A stretch of DNA of 58,920 nt from Chryseobacterium hagamense. GTDB taxonomy: Bacteria; Bacteroidota; Bacteroidia; Flavobacteriales; Weeksellaceae. Within the stretch, counting starts at the first letter, position 1. Each line of letters begins with the position of its first letter. Where the stretch lies: the NCBI RefSeq assembly GCF_007991455.1, contig NZ_BJYJ01000024.1:1-58920 (forward strand), read 5' to 3'. A program made the translations under genes and the position numbers. Positions 26,025 through 34,967 of this stretch are shown piece after piece. The notes below the pieces were generated by a model, which searched no databases, was not told the origin of the DNA, and saw only the letters and a program-made list of their open reading frames with translations.

Positions 26025-26986
26025 TTATTGAAAATTTAAAATTAATTTGTTTTCTAAGAATTGGCAGAGAAGCCTATATATGATTATTGGTTCTTTGATG
26101 ATTGGAATAAAAAATTTCAATTATCATATGAAAATTTTGGAAATATACCGATGAATGGTAATGGAGAGAATGTTGAGTCCATGGGTTAGTTTTATTATGG
26201 TGCGAAAGTATGGATTGTAAATTACACTCACAATACCTTCATGAAAATAATTACAGATTTAACAATATTTTTCTAATGATAGAATAAGATAAATAATTTA
26301 ATGATAAAAATGCCATTCTTTTAAAAATCTAAATTAAAAAATATTGTAGTAAATAACATTCAAATTTCAAGTTCCAGTAGACCATGATTCTTCGTCTAAG
26401 ACACCAATGGACTTAGCCAAGATATTTTTGGACTGCTGGCTGGTCAAGGAATCTATTAATGAAGTGCAAGGACCGAATCATACATAAACCTTTAATAGTT
26501 TACAAATAGCATAAACACAATATATATTCGGTTTATTTATGAAGCAGGATTCCCGGTTACTTGTCCGTAGCATAACAGCAAGCACAAAGAACATTTTTGC
26601 AACTGGCCAATGATGACTTCTTTTATGTACCGAGTTATTCTTTTTTCTTCCGGCACATTATAAAACCTTCGGCAGGTACTTGCGAACCGGTGGCTCCTCG
26701 AAGATAGCACTCCGGAAACAAAAGGATCTACTGCCCGTATACAAACAGAATAAACACATTATATATTCTTTTGTTTTGCCAGACTATCGTTCAACATCCA
26801 ATTCATAAGTTTCATCGTTTTGTGAGATTCGTTTCTAATTTTTATTCTCTGCAGCGATTTCTCTTTGGGAGCTCTTGAAGCAGTGACAATCTCTGGGTTG
26901 GTCATTCTCCCAGATATACCCGTATCCAACTTCTCGGAACTGATCAGTTGATTATTTTTATACCGGTTAATTTTTACAAGATGATC
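26025..26986. other. Gene-free stretch with decayed coding remains
   Basis: About 960 bp without an intact gene. A plus-strand frame of 40-odd codons (about 26061-26188) ending PMNGNGENVESMG-stop looks like the broken end of a protein. Between about 26760 and 26980 the minus strand has another truncated frame, and 26882-26931 is similar to 42504-42553. The area is a graveyard of older insertions. Confidence 0.5.
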
Positions 26987-27946
26987 TTATTTAGTTTCAG
27001 ATAATTTCCATTCATTATTAATGTATCGGAAATTTAATTTATTTTCTCCTAAATCTACAATAACATTATAAGGATTCTGTTCAACAAATAAAATTTGCAT
27101 TATTATCCGACCATATCCTCTATTCTTTCTTTTTCCTTTTATTCTTAAAGCTATTAAATTAGCATCATAATTTGATTTGTAATAAACATAGGTCTCTAAA
27201 TCCATTTGTATTTCATTTTGCATCGTTTTAAAATCTTCTAAAACAATTCTACTAGTCATTATCGGCCTTCCCGACTTTTTACTTATTTCTTCAAAAAAAG
27301 ATTTTGTGAATACTTTAAATGTTAAAAAAAGATTGATATTACTGCTCAAGTTACTACTACAGGGTTGCCTAAATGATTTTGGAACATAGTAACAATAAAT
27401 ACTAGGAGGAAAACGTATATAGATTAATTCAACGTTTTTTTTATTTTTTAAATTTTCAATTATTAACTTTCCTAAGGATAAATATTTGATGTTTATATCT
27501 TTATTACTTGTTTTAAATTTAATAAAATCAAGACTGTCTTGTATTTGCAATTTTTCACACTCATTCTCTGGGCACCCTAGGTTTTCAGGAATTCCTGCAA
27601 CAGTTGGGCAAGAGTCATCTTTATCTAAAACACTATCGCCATCTGTATCTGGCCAAGGGCAACCGTTATTTTCTGATGGACCAACCAAATCTACGCAAGC
27701 ATCATCTTTATCAATAATACCATCACCATCAGTATCTTCCCAAGGACAGCCGTTATTCTCTGCAATACCAAATACTTTTGGACATTGATCTAAATAAAAT
27801 AGAATAGAATCACTGTCTTTATCACTAAGACAAGTCTTTTTGCTAAATTCCTTTTTGCATTTTGCAAAAGCTTCTTTATTAATAATCTCCTGTGAAGAAC
27901 AAAACAGAAATGCGAAAAATGATATGAATGTAAATATGGTTTTCAT
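26987..27946 (-). CDS. Secreted protein with thrombospondin type 3 (calcium-binding) repeats
   Basis: 319 aa with a signal peptide (MKTIFTFISFFAFLFCSSQ). Residues about 40-130 hold three TSP3-like repeats of the type DTDGDGIIDKDDACVDLVG...NNGCPW, which bind calcium through Asp side chains and are common in OmpA-like proteins of Bacteroidetes. No OmpA C-terminal domain follows; the last ~190 residues are unknown. The two central repeats are close copies also at DNA level. It probably sits in the periplasm or at the surface. Confidence 0.75.
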   Translation of the reverse strand: MKTIFTFISFFAFLFCSSQEIINKEAFAKCKKEFSKKTCLSDKDSDSILFYLDQCPKVFGIAENNGCPWEDTDGDGIIDKDDACVDLVGPSENNGCPWPDTDGDSVLDKDDSCPTVAGIPENLGCPENECEKLQIQDSLDFIKFKTSNKDINIKYLSLGKLIIENLKNKKNVELIYIRFPPSIYCYYVPKSFRQPCSSNLSSNINLFLTFKVFTKSFFEEISKKSGRPIMTSRIVLEDFKTMQNEIQMDLETYVYYKSNYDANLIALRIKGKRKNRGYGRIIMQILFVEQNPYNVIVDLGENKLNFRYINNEWKLSETK

Positions 27947-27993
27947 CTTTTTTTGAAATTTTTTAACGTATCCGTTTTCGCATAGATTTAAAA

Positions 27994-29013
27994 CTAAGTT
28001 TCAGTCTTATTTTCTTTTTCGTCAAAACTTTCTAACTCTTTACTTAATTCGTCTAATAATTGTTTTTCTGTTGGTAGATAAAGCTGATATTGACTTGCAA
28101 TAATCTGTTTCTCACCTTCTGGTAGTGTAAATTTAACAACTGCATCATTCTTGTCTGCGCAAAGCAAAATTCCGATTGTCGGATTTTCATGTGGTAATTT
28201 TTCCTTACGGTCATAATAATTTACATACATCTGCAACTGGCCAATATCCTGATGGGTGAGTTTATGTGTTTTGATTTCGATGATAACAAAACATTGTAAT
28301 AATCTATTATAAAAAACCAAGTCTACAAAGAATTCATCTCCTGCAAGATGTATTCTTTTTTGTCTTGCTACAAATGAAAAACCATTACCTAACTCCAACA
28401 AAAAGTCCTGCAAATGGGTAATAATAGCACTTTCCAAATCTTTTTCATAATAAGAATTCTCCCTCTTTAATCCTAGAAATTCCAGAATCATAGGATCTTT
28501 AATAATTTCTTTAGCTTCAGATGGATGTTTCTCATTTCTCGCTACTGCTAACACACCTTCTTTATCATTACTTATTAAAAGCCGTTCGTATAAACTACTG
28601 TAAATTTGTCTTTCCAATTGACGGACTGTCCAATTATTCTTTATTGTTTCTGCAATATAGAACTCTATTTTATCCTTATTGTCAAGCCTTATAAGAATTT
28701 TGTATTGGCTCCAGCTCAATTGCGAATACACTGTATTCGCAATTGGAAATGTGCGGTAAAACTGACGGAAAATTTCAATTTGTCTTTTAGAAAAGCCTGT
28801 ACCATATTCAGGTTCCAACTCTTCAGAAATATATTTAGTAAGAAACTTACCATAGTCTGCACGATCTTTTCCTTCTTGCTCCTCCTCAAAAATACGCTTG
28901 CCAATACGCCAATACATCATGGTGCGATGATGATCAACAGTGCGGATCGCATTATTCTTTGCCTCTGCTATAATGTTTTTTATGTCGTTTATTATGACCC
29001 TGCTTATAGACAT
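27994..29013 (-). CDS. YhcG/DUF1016 family PD-(D/E)XK nuclease
   Basis: About 339 aa. The N-terminal DUF1016_N domain (RTMMYWRIGKRIFEEEQ... FSKRQIEIFRQFYRTF... LSWSQYKILIR) is followed by a PD-(D/E)XK domain with FVDLVFYNR and FVIIEIKTHKL as the D...ExK site. These proteins occur alone in defence islands and near type I restriction genes; the exact function is not settled. A 29-bp perfect palindrome lies inside the gene at 28717-28745. The frame opens at 29040, but ATG at 29013 (MSISRVII) fits the family better. Confidence 0.88.
   Translation of the reverse strand: MSISRVIINDIKNIIAEAKNNAIRTVDHHRTMMYWRIGKRIFEEEQEGKDRADYGKFLTKYISEELEPEYGTGFSKRQIEIFRQFYRTFPIANTVYSQLSWSQYKILIRLDNKDKIEFYIAETIKNNWTVRQLERQIYSSLYERLLISNDKEGVLAVARNEKHPSEAKEIIKDPMILEFLGLKRENSYYEKDLESAIITHLQDFLLELGNGFSFVARQKRIHLAGDEFFVDLVFYNRLLQCFVIIEIKTHKLTHQDIGQLQMYVNYYDRKEKLPHENPTIGILLCADKNDAVVKFTLPEGEKQIIASQYQLYLPTEKQLLDELSKELESFDEKENKTET
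28717..28745. repeat. 29-bp perfect palindrome inside the yhcG-like gene
   Basis: Arms CAATTGCGAATACA and TGTATTCGCAATTG around a single C. In the protein it encodes the PIANTVYSQLS stretch between the QFYRTF and LSWSQYK blocks of DUF1016_N. Confidence 0.95.
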
Positions 29014-29040
29014 ATTTTGGTAATATAACTTTAATTTCAA

Positions 29041-29560
29041 GAATTGATAAAGTTATAAAAAGAAAAATAATTCCTATTATCATGTATGCAAAGATTGGCT
29101 CTTGAAAAGACATTTAAGTTTTATAAATCGTTTAAAGATACACTGTGTCTCAGTTATTTTAATACATTCTGATTAGAAACCGCAATTATATTATCAGCCA
29201 ATTCAAGAAACAACCAAATAAACAATAGTGACAAGGAAAAAAATCATTACATTTAAAAAATTAACAGAAGTAAAGCATTAATTGTTTCGTAAATGAACAA
29301 TTTGCAGGTGAATATAATTATGGTTTTAGGCTTTTGCTTGCTTTTTATTTAAAAAATGAAAGCAAAACTGAATCTTGAAATATTTACTTTTTAATTTACG
29401 GTTGGTTATCTTTATTCCTTGTTTTAAAGAGTTTTTCCGAAACTGAAAGAAATTGGATTTGGAACTTATAATTTTCTTCAAGAAAAGAAATAAATCTAAG
29501 ATATACATATCAGGGAACCTGATAGTAACAAAGAAATGACCTGATTTTTATTAAAGGACG
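29041..29560. other. Gene-free stretch
   Basis: No gene seen between the divergent yhcG-like and SMI1-like genes. An inverted pair TTTTGCTT...AAGCAAAA lies at about 29332-29367 and a small hairpin ATCAGG-GAA-CCTGAT at about 29509-29523, just before the SMI1-like start. Confidence 0.4.
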
Positions 29561-30019
29561 ATGATATCACACTATTTACAGGCACTAAAGGAGAACAATA
29601 AAATAGGAAATTTTACTGATGAAGGTTTAACACCTTCACAAATCATCCATTTAGAACAGCTGTATAATAATAGCAATCAATTTCCAAAAATATTGAAAGA
29701 GCTATTATTATTAGCAGGCAACTATTGCAATTGTTTAGATTATGGCCCATATGATAGTATGCAGGAAATGCAAACTGAAGGAAGATCTAATTTTAAACAA
29801 ATGAGAAATATCGTAATTTCACGACCTCACTTTTATGTTGAAATGCTATCAAATGATTTAAATTTATTTATATTTTTAGATGAAGGTGACAATCCAGAAA
29901 TCAATCAAATAGCAGATAATGCTACTTCAACTAATTTCTTTCGAAGAACAGGACTTACCGTAAAATCGTTAATAGAAGCACGAATTCAAGATTATAATAA
30001 AGGAAACAATCCTTTCTAA
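29561..30019 (+). CDS. SMI1/KNR4-like protein, possible orphan immunity protein
   Basis: 152 aa, cytosolic. LTPSQIIHLEQLYNNSNQFPKILKELLLLAGNY and the later FYVEMLSNDLNLFIFLDEGDNPEI follow the SMI1/KNR4 (SUKH) pattern, a fold common among immunity proteins of polymorphic toxins. No toxin gene lies next to it, so it may be an orphan left after loss of a toxin. The TAA is inside a terminator hairpin. Confidence 0.6.
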   Translation: MISHYLQALKENNKIGNFTDEGLTPSQIIHLEQLYNNSNQFPKILKELLLLAGNYCNCLDYGPYDSMQEMQTEGRSNFKQMRNIVISRPHFYVEMLSNDLNLFIFLDEGDNPEINQIADNATSTNFFRRTGLTVKSLIEARIQDYNKGNNPF

Positions 30020-30027
30020 GGATTGTT
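30005..30027 (+). terminator. Hairpin overlapping the stop codon of the SMI1-like gene
   Basis: AACAATCCTT-TCT-AAGGATTGTT, a perfect 10-bp stem with the TAA (30017-30019) at its loop edge. The following T run is weak. Confidence 0.7.
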
Positions 30028-30149
30028 ATAAAGACTACAGGAAAATGAATATACTTGGAAATCTTGAATTTAAGGAACGAAAAAGGTGGATTTAATTGCT
30101 TTACATCTAGTTCTAAGCAATATAAAAGATGGCCAGGTTCTGATTTATA

Positions 30150-30285
30150 TTACATCATATTATAACTCCAGCTAATTTCTCGCACCATTGGTGAGAGTTT
30201 TGGAGAATCTTTATAAATTTCATAAAACTGTTTCATCCTCCACAGGTTCTTATCAGAAAAACCTTTGATTTCAGGCTCAGCAATT
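30150..30285 (-). pseudogene. Fragment of a second YhcG/DUF1016 gene
   Basis: The minus strand reads EIKGFSDKNLWRMKQFYEIY and then KDSPKLSPMVREISW, a clear piece of the DUF1016 N-terminal domain (FSxxNLxxMxxFYxxY ... REISW). It ends in stop and lacks both the start and the whole nuclease domain. It is closer to typical DUF1016_N than the intact gene at 27994-29013, so it comes from a different family member. Confidence 0.75.
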
Positions 30286-30452
30286 TACAATCTAATCGTT
30301 TTTTGAGATTTTATTAATGTTTTCCTTTAGTATATCAATATTATCCTCATATAATCTTCCTTTCACAAAACACTTCGAAAGAATCCTGATTTTAATAAAA
30401 AATCCTAACTTTTTAAGTTAAGATCAAATTTATTTCTAAAAAATTAATTTTA

Positions 30453-30836
30453 TTAATTTATACAATATGCCTCTATCTCTTTTAAATATTGAACAGCCTT
30501 GTCACCTGATGAAGCTGGTATCTTATAGGTTTTATATCGTGCATTATAACTTTGTTCTTTTAACCATCTATATTGATTTTTTATTTTTGAACATTGTAAT
30601 TCAATCATCTTCATTTTAACAGTATGTTTTTCGGGATGATTTAATACCTGAATGGCTTCATCGATATTATTGCATATTTGTCCATGAATTGAAGTAAATG
30701 GATAAACTTTTAGATCAGTAAAGTGTAATGCAGAATAAAAGGCAGTTGTAATAGTCCAGTCATTATATTTTTTGTGTACGTTAAGTTCTTCACATAATTT
30801 TTTATTATGTAATGCATGCTCCGTCTTATTTGCCAT
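30453..30836 (-). CDS. HEPN-like protein
   Basis: 127 aa. HNKKLCEELNVHKKYNDWTITTAFYSALHF is the first helix pair of HEPN-like proteins related to the YSALH group, followed by a helical C-terminus (SYNARYKTYKI, then KAVQYLKEIEAYC). The RNase motif RxxxxxH is not evident, so it might be inactive or a regulator. It overlaps the upstream gene by 11 bp (ATGGCAAATAA), so the two form one unit. Confidence 0.6.
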   Translation of the reverse strand: MANKTEHALHNKKLCEELNVHKKYNDWTITTAFYSALHFTDLKVYPFTSIHGQICNNIDEAIQVLNHPEKHTVKMKMIELQCSKIKNQYRWLKEQSYNARYKTYKIPASSGDKAVQYLKEIEAYCIN

Positions 30837-31422
30837 TTTCAAATTTAAAAAATTTGTCGATATTTAATTCGTTAACATCGATATTCTCATATCCTACAAA
30901 ACTAAAATTAATTTCTTTTTTTAACTTTTCACTAAATTCAGCTTCATACTTAAATGCTAGATCATAAAAATCATTAATAAAATCATCATTTACTACATTT
31001 TCTTCACTTACAATAAATATCGCTTTAAAAGTATTATTATTGGTAAAGATATCAATTATTTGATACTCTTTAACGCTCAAATGCTTCTTAATAATAATAA
31101 CATATTCTTTGAAATGGTTTAACAATTCAACGCTTCTTAATTTACTAGCATCAGAACTTAAAACTTCGCTCCAATGTTTATAATTAGGAATTATATCATG
31201 ATTTGTATTTATTTTCTCATCACAAAATTTTAGCACATTAAAACCAAAACGATTAAAACTTGCACTTTTTCTATATAAATCTAGCATTTCATCTGGTAGA
31301 AGAGTTGCAGATATATTTAAGGATCCTAAATGAAAGTCGTAATTATCTATCGGATCGTGCAAGTCCGAAGTTGAAATAATAGATTTCTTACTGTCATCTT
31401 TATGGACTGTTTTATTTGCCAA
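30826..31422 (-). CDS. Unknown protein paired with the HEPN-like gene
   Basis: 198 aa, no recognised domain. Mixed alpha/beta composition with an acidic C-terminal half (VSEENVVNDDFINDFYDLAFKYEAEFSEKLKKEI). The reading frame begins at TTG with MANKTVH, almost the same first residues as the HEPN-like partner (MANKTEH), and the DNA around both starts is alike. It overlaps the partner by 11 bp. A two-component toxin/antitoxin or sensor/effector role is possible but unproven. Confidence 0.5.
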   Translation of the reverse strand: MANKTVHKDDSKKSIISTSDLHDPIDNYDFHLGSLNISATLLPDEMLDLYRKSASFNRFGFNVLKFCDEKINTNHDIIPNYKHWSEVLSSDASKLRSVELLNHFKEYVIIIKKHLSVKEYQIIDIFTNNNTFKAIFIVSEENVVNDDFINDFYDLAFKYEAEFSEKLKKEINFSFVGYENIDVNELNIDKFFKFENGK

Positions 31423-31697
31423 TTTCTATCTATTTAATTTACAAATATATGAAAATGTGTAATATAAATATTAATATAGAAATTTATGCCATTAATTAGT
31501 TGATAAAATTAAATGCAATAAATAATGCTTTACAAACTAAAGGTGAACTTAGGCGAAAATATTTAGCTAATAATCCTTATTAGAATCAAACTTTCTTACG
31601 TAATAAACCCTCTTTTTGACAATCGTTTTTTGAGACTTATAAAACTTCCATCAATTATAAGATTTACTATATCTAAAATGAAATAACCTGATATTAA

Positions 31698-31750
31698 AAT
31701 TGAACTTAAATGAAAAGTAAAAATATTTTACTTTTCATTTAAGTTCAATT
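31698..31750. terminator. Perfect 25-bp hairpin after the SecB/ART-like module
   Basis: Arms 31698-31722 and 31726-31750 pair without a mismatch around a 3-nt ATA loop. It lies 24 bp after the minus-strand stop at 31774. The stem is AT-rich. It may end transcription from both sides, though it is longer than normal terminators. Confidence 0.6.
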
Positions 31751-31773
31751 AAGTACATTCTTAAAACTATTCA

Positions 31774-32367
31774 TTATACTAAATAATCATCAGTATATAT
31801 ATCAGGATAAATAATTTGATAACTATTCAGTGAAACTTTTGTACAATCATAGATACATACTTGAATAGGAGGAATTAAATCCAAATAGGCAGGGAGCTTC
31901 TCATCAAATTTAAATCTTTGTAAAAAAGATTCATTTCCATCATTAGCAGCTATAGAACTGGTACCTAATATTCTTACAGCATAATGTGTGAAACAATGTA
32001 TTTTTTTCATGAATTCAATAATTCTTTTTACAGTAGTTCCTTTATTTGCATATCCTTCCGATACCATTCTATCAACAATATTTCTCATATCCTTTATATG
32101 AGAAATATTACTTGCTAAATCGTAGCATAATTCTTCATTTAGATCTGCTGTTGCATGGCAAATTACATAGTTCGTGTAGCCAGAATTCTTTCCCCAAAAA
32201 TGGGCTAACTCTATAAAACTATCCCAGAAATAATATCCATCTCCTAACCATGAGGTCTTTTTTCTACATTTAAAAGGCCCATTTGCATCAATATATTCAG
32301 GATTATTTCTATCTTCTAAAGTTTGATATAGATAATTCAAAATTTTATTCTTCTGTAGTTTTTTCAC
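31774..32367 (-). CDS. ADP-ribosyltransferase-like toxin candidate
   Basis: About 198 aa. KKTSWLGDGYYFWDSFIELAHFWGK resembles the G-x-G-x-YF...A..W motif of ART-fold proteins such as DUF3990. Other catalytic residues (an early His or Arg and a late Glu) are not certain. It follows the SecB-like gene with overlap. No ATG is available near the start: GTG at 32367 or TTG at 32382 are the options, and weak starts are common for toxins under tight control. The ART call is a motif-level guess. Confidence 0.5.
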   Translation of the reverse strand: MKKLQKNKILNYLYQTLEDRNNPEYIDANGPFKCRKKTSWLGDGYYFWDSFIELAHFWGKNSGYTNYVICHATADLNEELCYDLASNISHIKDMRNIVDRMVSEGYANKGTTVKRIIEFMKKIHCFTHYAVRILGTSSIAANDGNESFLQRFKFDEKLPAYLDLIPPIQVCIYDCTKVSLNSYQIIYPDIYTDDYLV

Positions 32368-32755
32368 TAAGAGGCTTCTCAAGTGAAGTTAAATTCATTG
32401 TTGGTAAAAGTATAGGGGGCACATTAGCTTGAATAGTTACCATACTTAAAAAACCTCGTAAAAATGGAAATAAAATAGCAATTGAATTCCTATAAAAGAA
32501 TGGAGGAATATTTTCTAATGTATCAATATCTGTAAATTTAAACTTTCCAATACAATTAATTGTAACAAAATCGTTTTCATTATCATCACATTTGGCAGAG
32601 AAACAGAAATTTAATGTAAAAATTTTTTTTTCTTTATTAAATTTACCTGAAGGATCAAATTTGATTTGATATTCTTCATTATTGTAATTATCAAGATTGA
32701 TATTTACTTTATCGAAAAGATAATGTTCTAGTGAGAAGGCTGCTTTTTGTATCAT
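32345..32755 (-). CDS. SecB-like chaperone
   Basis: 136 aa. The C-terminal half FKFTDIDTLENIPPFFYRNSIAILFPFLRGFLSMVTIQANVPPILLPTMNLTSL follows the SecB consensus (NIPPxFxRNxIAxLFPFLRGxVSxxTxQANxPPILLPxxNL). SecB holds export clients unfolded; solitary SecB-like proteins also act as the chaperone of toxin-antitoxin-chaperone modules. It is flanked by a small upstream protein and an ART-like downstream gene, which fits such a module. Confidence 0.85.
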   Translation of the reverse strand: MIQKAAFSLEHYLFDKVNINLDNYNNEEYQIKFDPSGKFNKEKKIFTLNFCFSAKCDDNENDFVTINCIGKFKFTDIDTLENIPPFFYRNSIAILFPFLRGFLSMVTIQANVPPILLPTMNLTSLEKPLSEKTTEE

Positions 32756-32768
32756 TTTTAATATATTA

Positions 32769-32999
32769 TTAATTAAAAAATCCGAAGCAATACTCCGGAT
32801 TTTCTTGTTTATTTATTATCTTAACATTCCAAGGAGACTCTAAATTCCTTACTTTATAAATGTTTTCTGACCATTTTAAGAACTCCATAACTGGAGGTCC
32901 AACGGCATCCATAGCTTCAGTTTTATTCCATTCAGCCAATACTTTTTCTTTTGGTGTATTGTAAAGGAATTCTTGTAAAAGCTCAAAATTTGTTTTCAT
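32769..32999 (-). CDS. Small protein, candidate chaperone-dependent antitoxin
   Basis: 76 aa: MKTNFELLQEFLYNTPKEKVLAEWNKTEAMD, then VGPPVMEFLKWSENIYKV and an aromatic end YCFGFFN. No known family recognised. It is the first gene of the module and lies 14 bp before the SecB-like gene. The hydrophobic aromatic tail could be a chaperone-binding segment as in known chaperone-addicted antitoxins. Its last codons form a terminator-like hairpin. Confidence 0.5.
   Translation of the reverse strand: MKTNFELLQEFLYNTPKEKVLAEWNKTEAMDAVGPPVMEFLKWSENIYKVRNLESPWNVKIINKQENPEYCFGFFN
32776..32804 (-). promoter_or_regulatory. Terminator-like attenuator between the small gene and secB-like gene
   Basis: On the minus strand AATCCGGAG-TATTG-CTTCGGATT (one mismatch) is followed by a run of six T. 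It overlaps the last codons of the 76-aa gene. It would let most transcripts stop after the small protein and allow only some read-through into chaperone and toxin. Confidence 0.6.
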
Positions 33000-33272
33000 A
33001 ATTTAATATAATTAAAAATGAACCAGGTCTAATTTTGATTCATAGTTATAGTTTAATTTTAATGTGAAATATTTGAACGGCTTGCTATATAACAAACAAA
33101 TAATATGCTAATAATAATTTTATAATAAAAGGCAAATTATTTCACGATGTAAATATATATAATCTCACAATTTTAAGGTTAATGAATTTTATGATTTTCA
33201 TGCACTAACTCTATTTATAATTATTCTAAATAGCATAGTATTTAATTTATAAAACAAAGATACTATTGAGAG

Positions 33273-33295
33273 GCGACAAAACTCGACGTATTAAA
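33273..33295. repeat. Short dispersed repeat GCGACAAAACTCGACG, copy 1
   Basis: GCGACAAAACTCGACGTATT plus AAA. The copy at 54541-54563 differs by one base in the same 23 bp (CGTCG for CGACG). CGAC...GTCG gives it dyad symmetry. Confidence 0.7.
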
Positions 33296-33591
33296 TTAAT
33301 AAATATAAAAATTAACAAAACATTATAATTCAGCACTTTAATTTAGCATTATTTAATTATAGAACGATTTTTATTCATTATTAGTTTTACATTATCGTTT
33401 TGTGAGACTTTATAATACAATTCTTAAAAATAATACAGACAGAAAAAAGAATTAGAAAATGCAGATTTATTCACTGCAGGGAATTTTGCTTTCAATAATA
33501 TTTCCAAAAATTTCCCCACCAAATCTGGTAAATCTATTTCTTTTCAGCCACTAATTGGATCCTAGCGTATTACCTATCCGGTAAGATTTTA

Positions 33592-33612
33592 AAAGTGGTT
33601 TAAAACCACTTT
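33592..33612. terminator. 21-bp palindrome downstream of the DUF6602 gene
   Basis: AAAGTGGTTT and AAACCACTTT around a single A, about 59 bp beyond the stop at 33671. A terminator or protein-binding site; no clear T run follows. Confidence 0.45.
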
Positions 33613-33670
33613 GGTTTTGGATATGTAAATTATTCAAGTTAAGCACATCATTAGAGAATTGATTAACATA

Positions 33671-34549
33671 TTACGGATTTATTTTTTTTATCTCATCTAA
33701 TGTTCTTAAACCAGAAATATTCTTTGCTTCTATTTTATCTTTATCAAAAATTAAAACATCTTTTGAAATATAATTTAAAATAGAAAATGGCTCGACTTTG
33801 CACCGGTTTAAATGTCTTATTAAAAATTCTAGAAAAACCGATAAATTTTCTGATGGACTTCCTTTGTAATTTAATATATTTTCGATTTTCATAGCATCAT
33901 CTGATACCAAAGGCTTAAATCTACCTTCAATAATACTTCCATGAAATCTGCAACCATTATTAAGAATTATAATATCATTTGTAAATATATCTATGGGTTC
34001 TCCAATTTGAGTTTTGTCCAAAATGCCATCTATAGCAAATATGAATGAATATAATGGGTTTTTATACTTCTGATCTATGTCAAAGGCTAACACATCTCTG
34101 ATATCTGCATTTATGGCAGAAAGTCCATGAAAAGTATTCTCCTTTAATTTACGATTCATTACATGTTTAAAATGGTAAATACTTTTAGCAAATTCTTTTG
34201 TATGTTTAGGAGCTAAAGTTTTTTTAATTTCACCTATTGCCAAAACAGATTCTATTGGATAATATACTGTACCATTTCTACTTTCAAAAAATTTTGGAGT
34301 GCTTAACCTGTCGAAAATAATTATATCAAACTGATTACTTACATTTCCTTCATCATCAATAATTTGTCCTTGTTTTACTAAATATCTTTCAGGTAAAAAT
34401 AGACTTATTTTTGAACGTATCAAATCTTCAATTTCATCTCCAGAAGATCTTATATTAGATGATTTATGAATAGATTCTGCCTTTAATTTTGTTAAATTTA
34501 TCTCGTTAATTATATCTTCAATAGCATCTTTGAAACTGAATTTTTTCAT
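33671..34549 (-). CDS. DUF6602 protein, restriction-endonuclease-like fold
   Basis: About 292 aa. SSGDEIEDLIRSKISLFLPERYLVKQGQIID, then NQFDIIIFDR and ESVLAIGEIKKTLAPKH form the E...D...ExK pattern of a PD-(D/E)XK nuclease fold as in DUF6602. Solitary genes of this type are common in defence islands. The frame opens at a TTG (34567); ATG at 34549 is preferred. No partner gene is adjacent, the PIN gene being 419 bp upstream. Confidence 0.75.
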   Translation of the reverse strand: MKKFSFKDAIEDIINEINLTKLKAESIHKSSNIRSSGDEIEDLIRSKISLFLPERYLVKQGQIIDDEGNVSNQFDIIIFDRLSTPKFFESRNGTVYYPIESVLAIGEIKKTLAPKHTKEFAKSIYHFKHVMNRKLKENTFHGLSAINADIRDVLAFDIDQKYKNPLYSFIFAIDGILDKTQIGEPIDIFTNDIIILNNGCRFHGSIIEGRFKPLVSDDAMKIENILNYKGSPSENLSVFLEFLIRHLNRCKVEPFSILNYISKDVLIFDKDKIEAKNISGLRTLDEIKKINP

Positions 34550-34967
34550 AGTAGATTGTTTACTCAAATATATTTATTAATTGATCAAATATTTCCTATA
34601 ACTTCCAGAATAAGTAAGTTCCGGATATCGAAGCTATATCTATTTTTAAAGATAAAGATTAATGTATTGAAACTTCAATTTTATGACTAAATTAATTAGG
34701 TACAAATTTGCAAGCCCCCACTAAGACAAAATTCTTGTTGACATCTACGAAAAAATACCAGCTGTTATTTCGCCTTTAGATTCACCTATAATATATCGGC
34801 GCAATTATCAAGCCGGTTCCAATTCTTCCTCATTGAAGAGCTAACTCTTAATTTTTTTACTGATTTTGCCCTCACTTTTTAACTTGCATTAATGACAAGC
34901 TATAATAGGAAGAGACAACAGCCGGAGGTTACCCGGATTAACATTCACATTTATAATTGAAAAAAAA
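34550..34967. other. Gene-free stretch
   Basis: About 400 bp between the DUF6602 and PIN genes. No gene, repeat or clear regulatory site seen. Confidence 0.4.

Larger units (their letters stand above)
33000..33670. other. Gene-free AT-rich stretch with short repeats
   Basis: No gene seen. It holds a GCGACAAAACTCGACGTATTAAA element (33273-33295), shared with 54541-54563, and a 21-bp palindrome AAAGTGGTTT-A-AAACCACTTT (33592-33612), which may end the DUF6602 gene. Confidence 0.5.

Noticed and set aside
26061..26188. Short plus-strand frame ending NGENVESMG-stop as a gene
   Set aside because: No start codon with context and only about 42 codons; more likely a gene relic.
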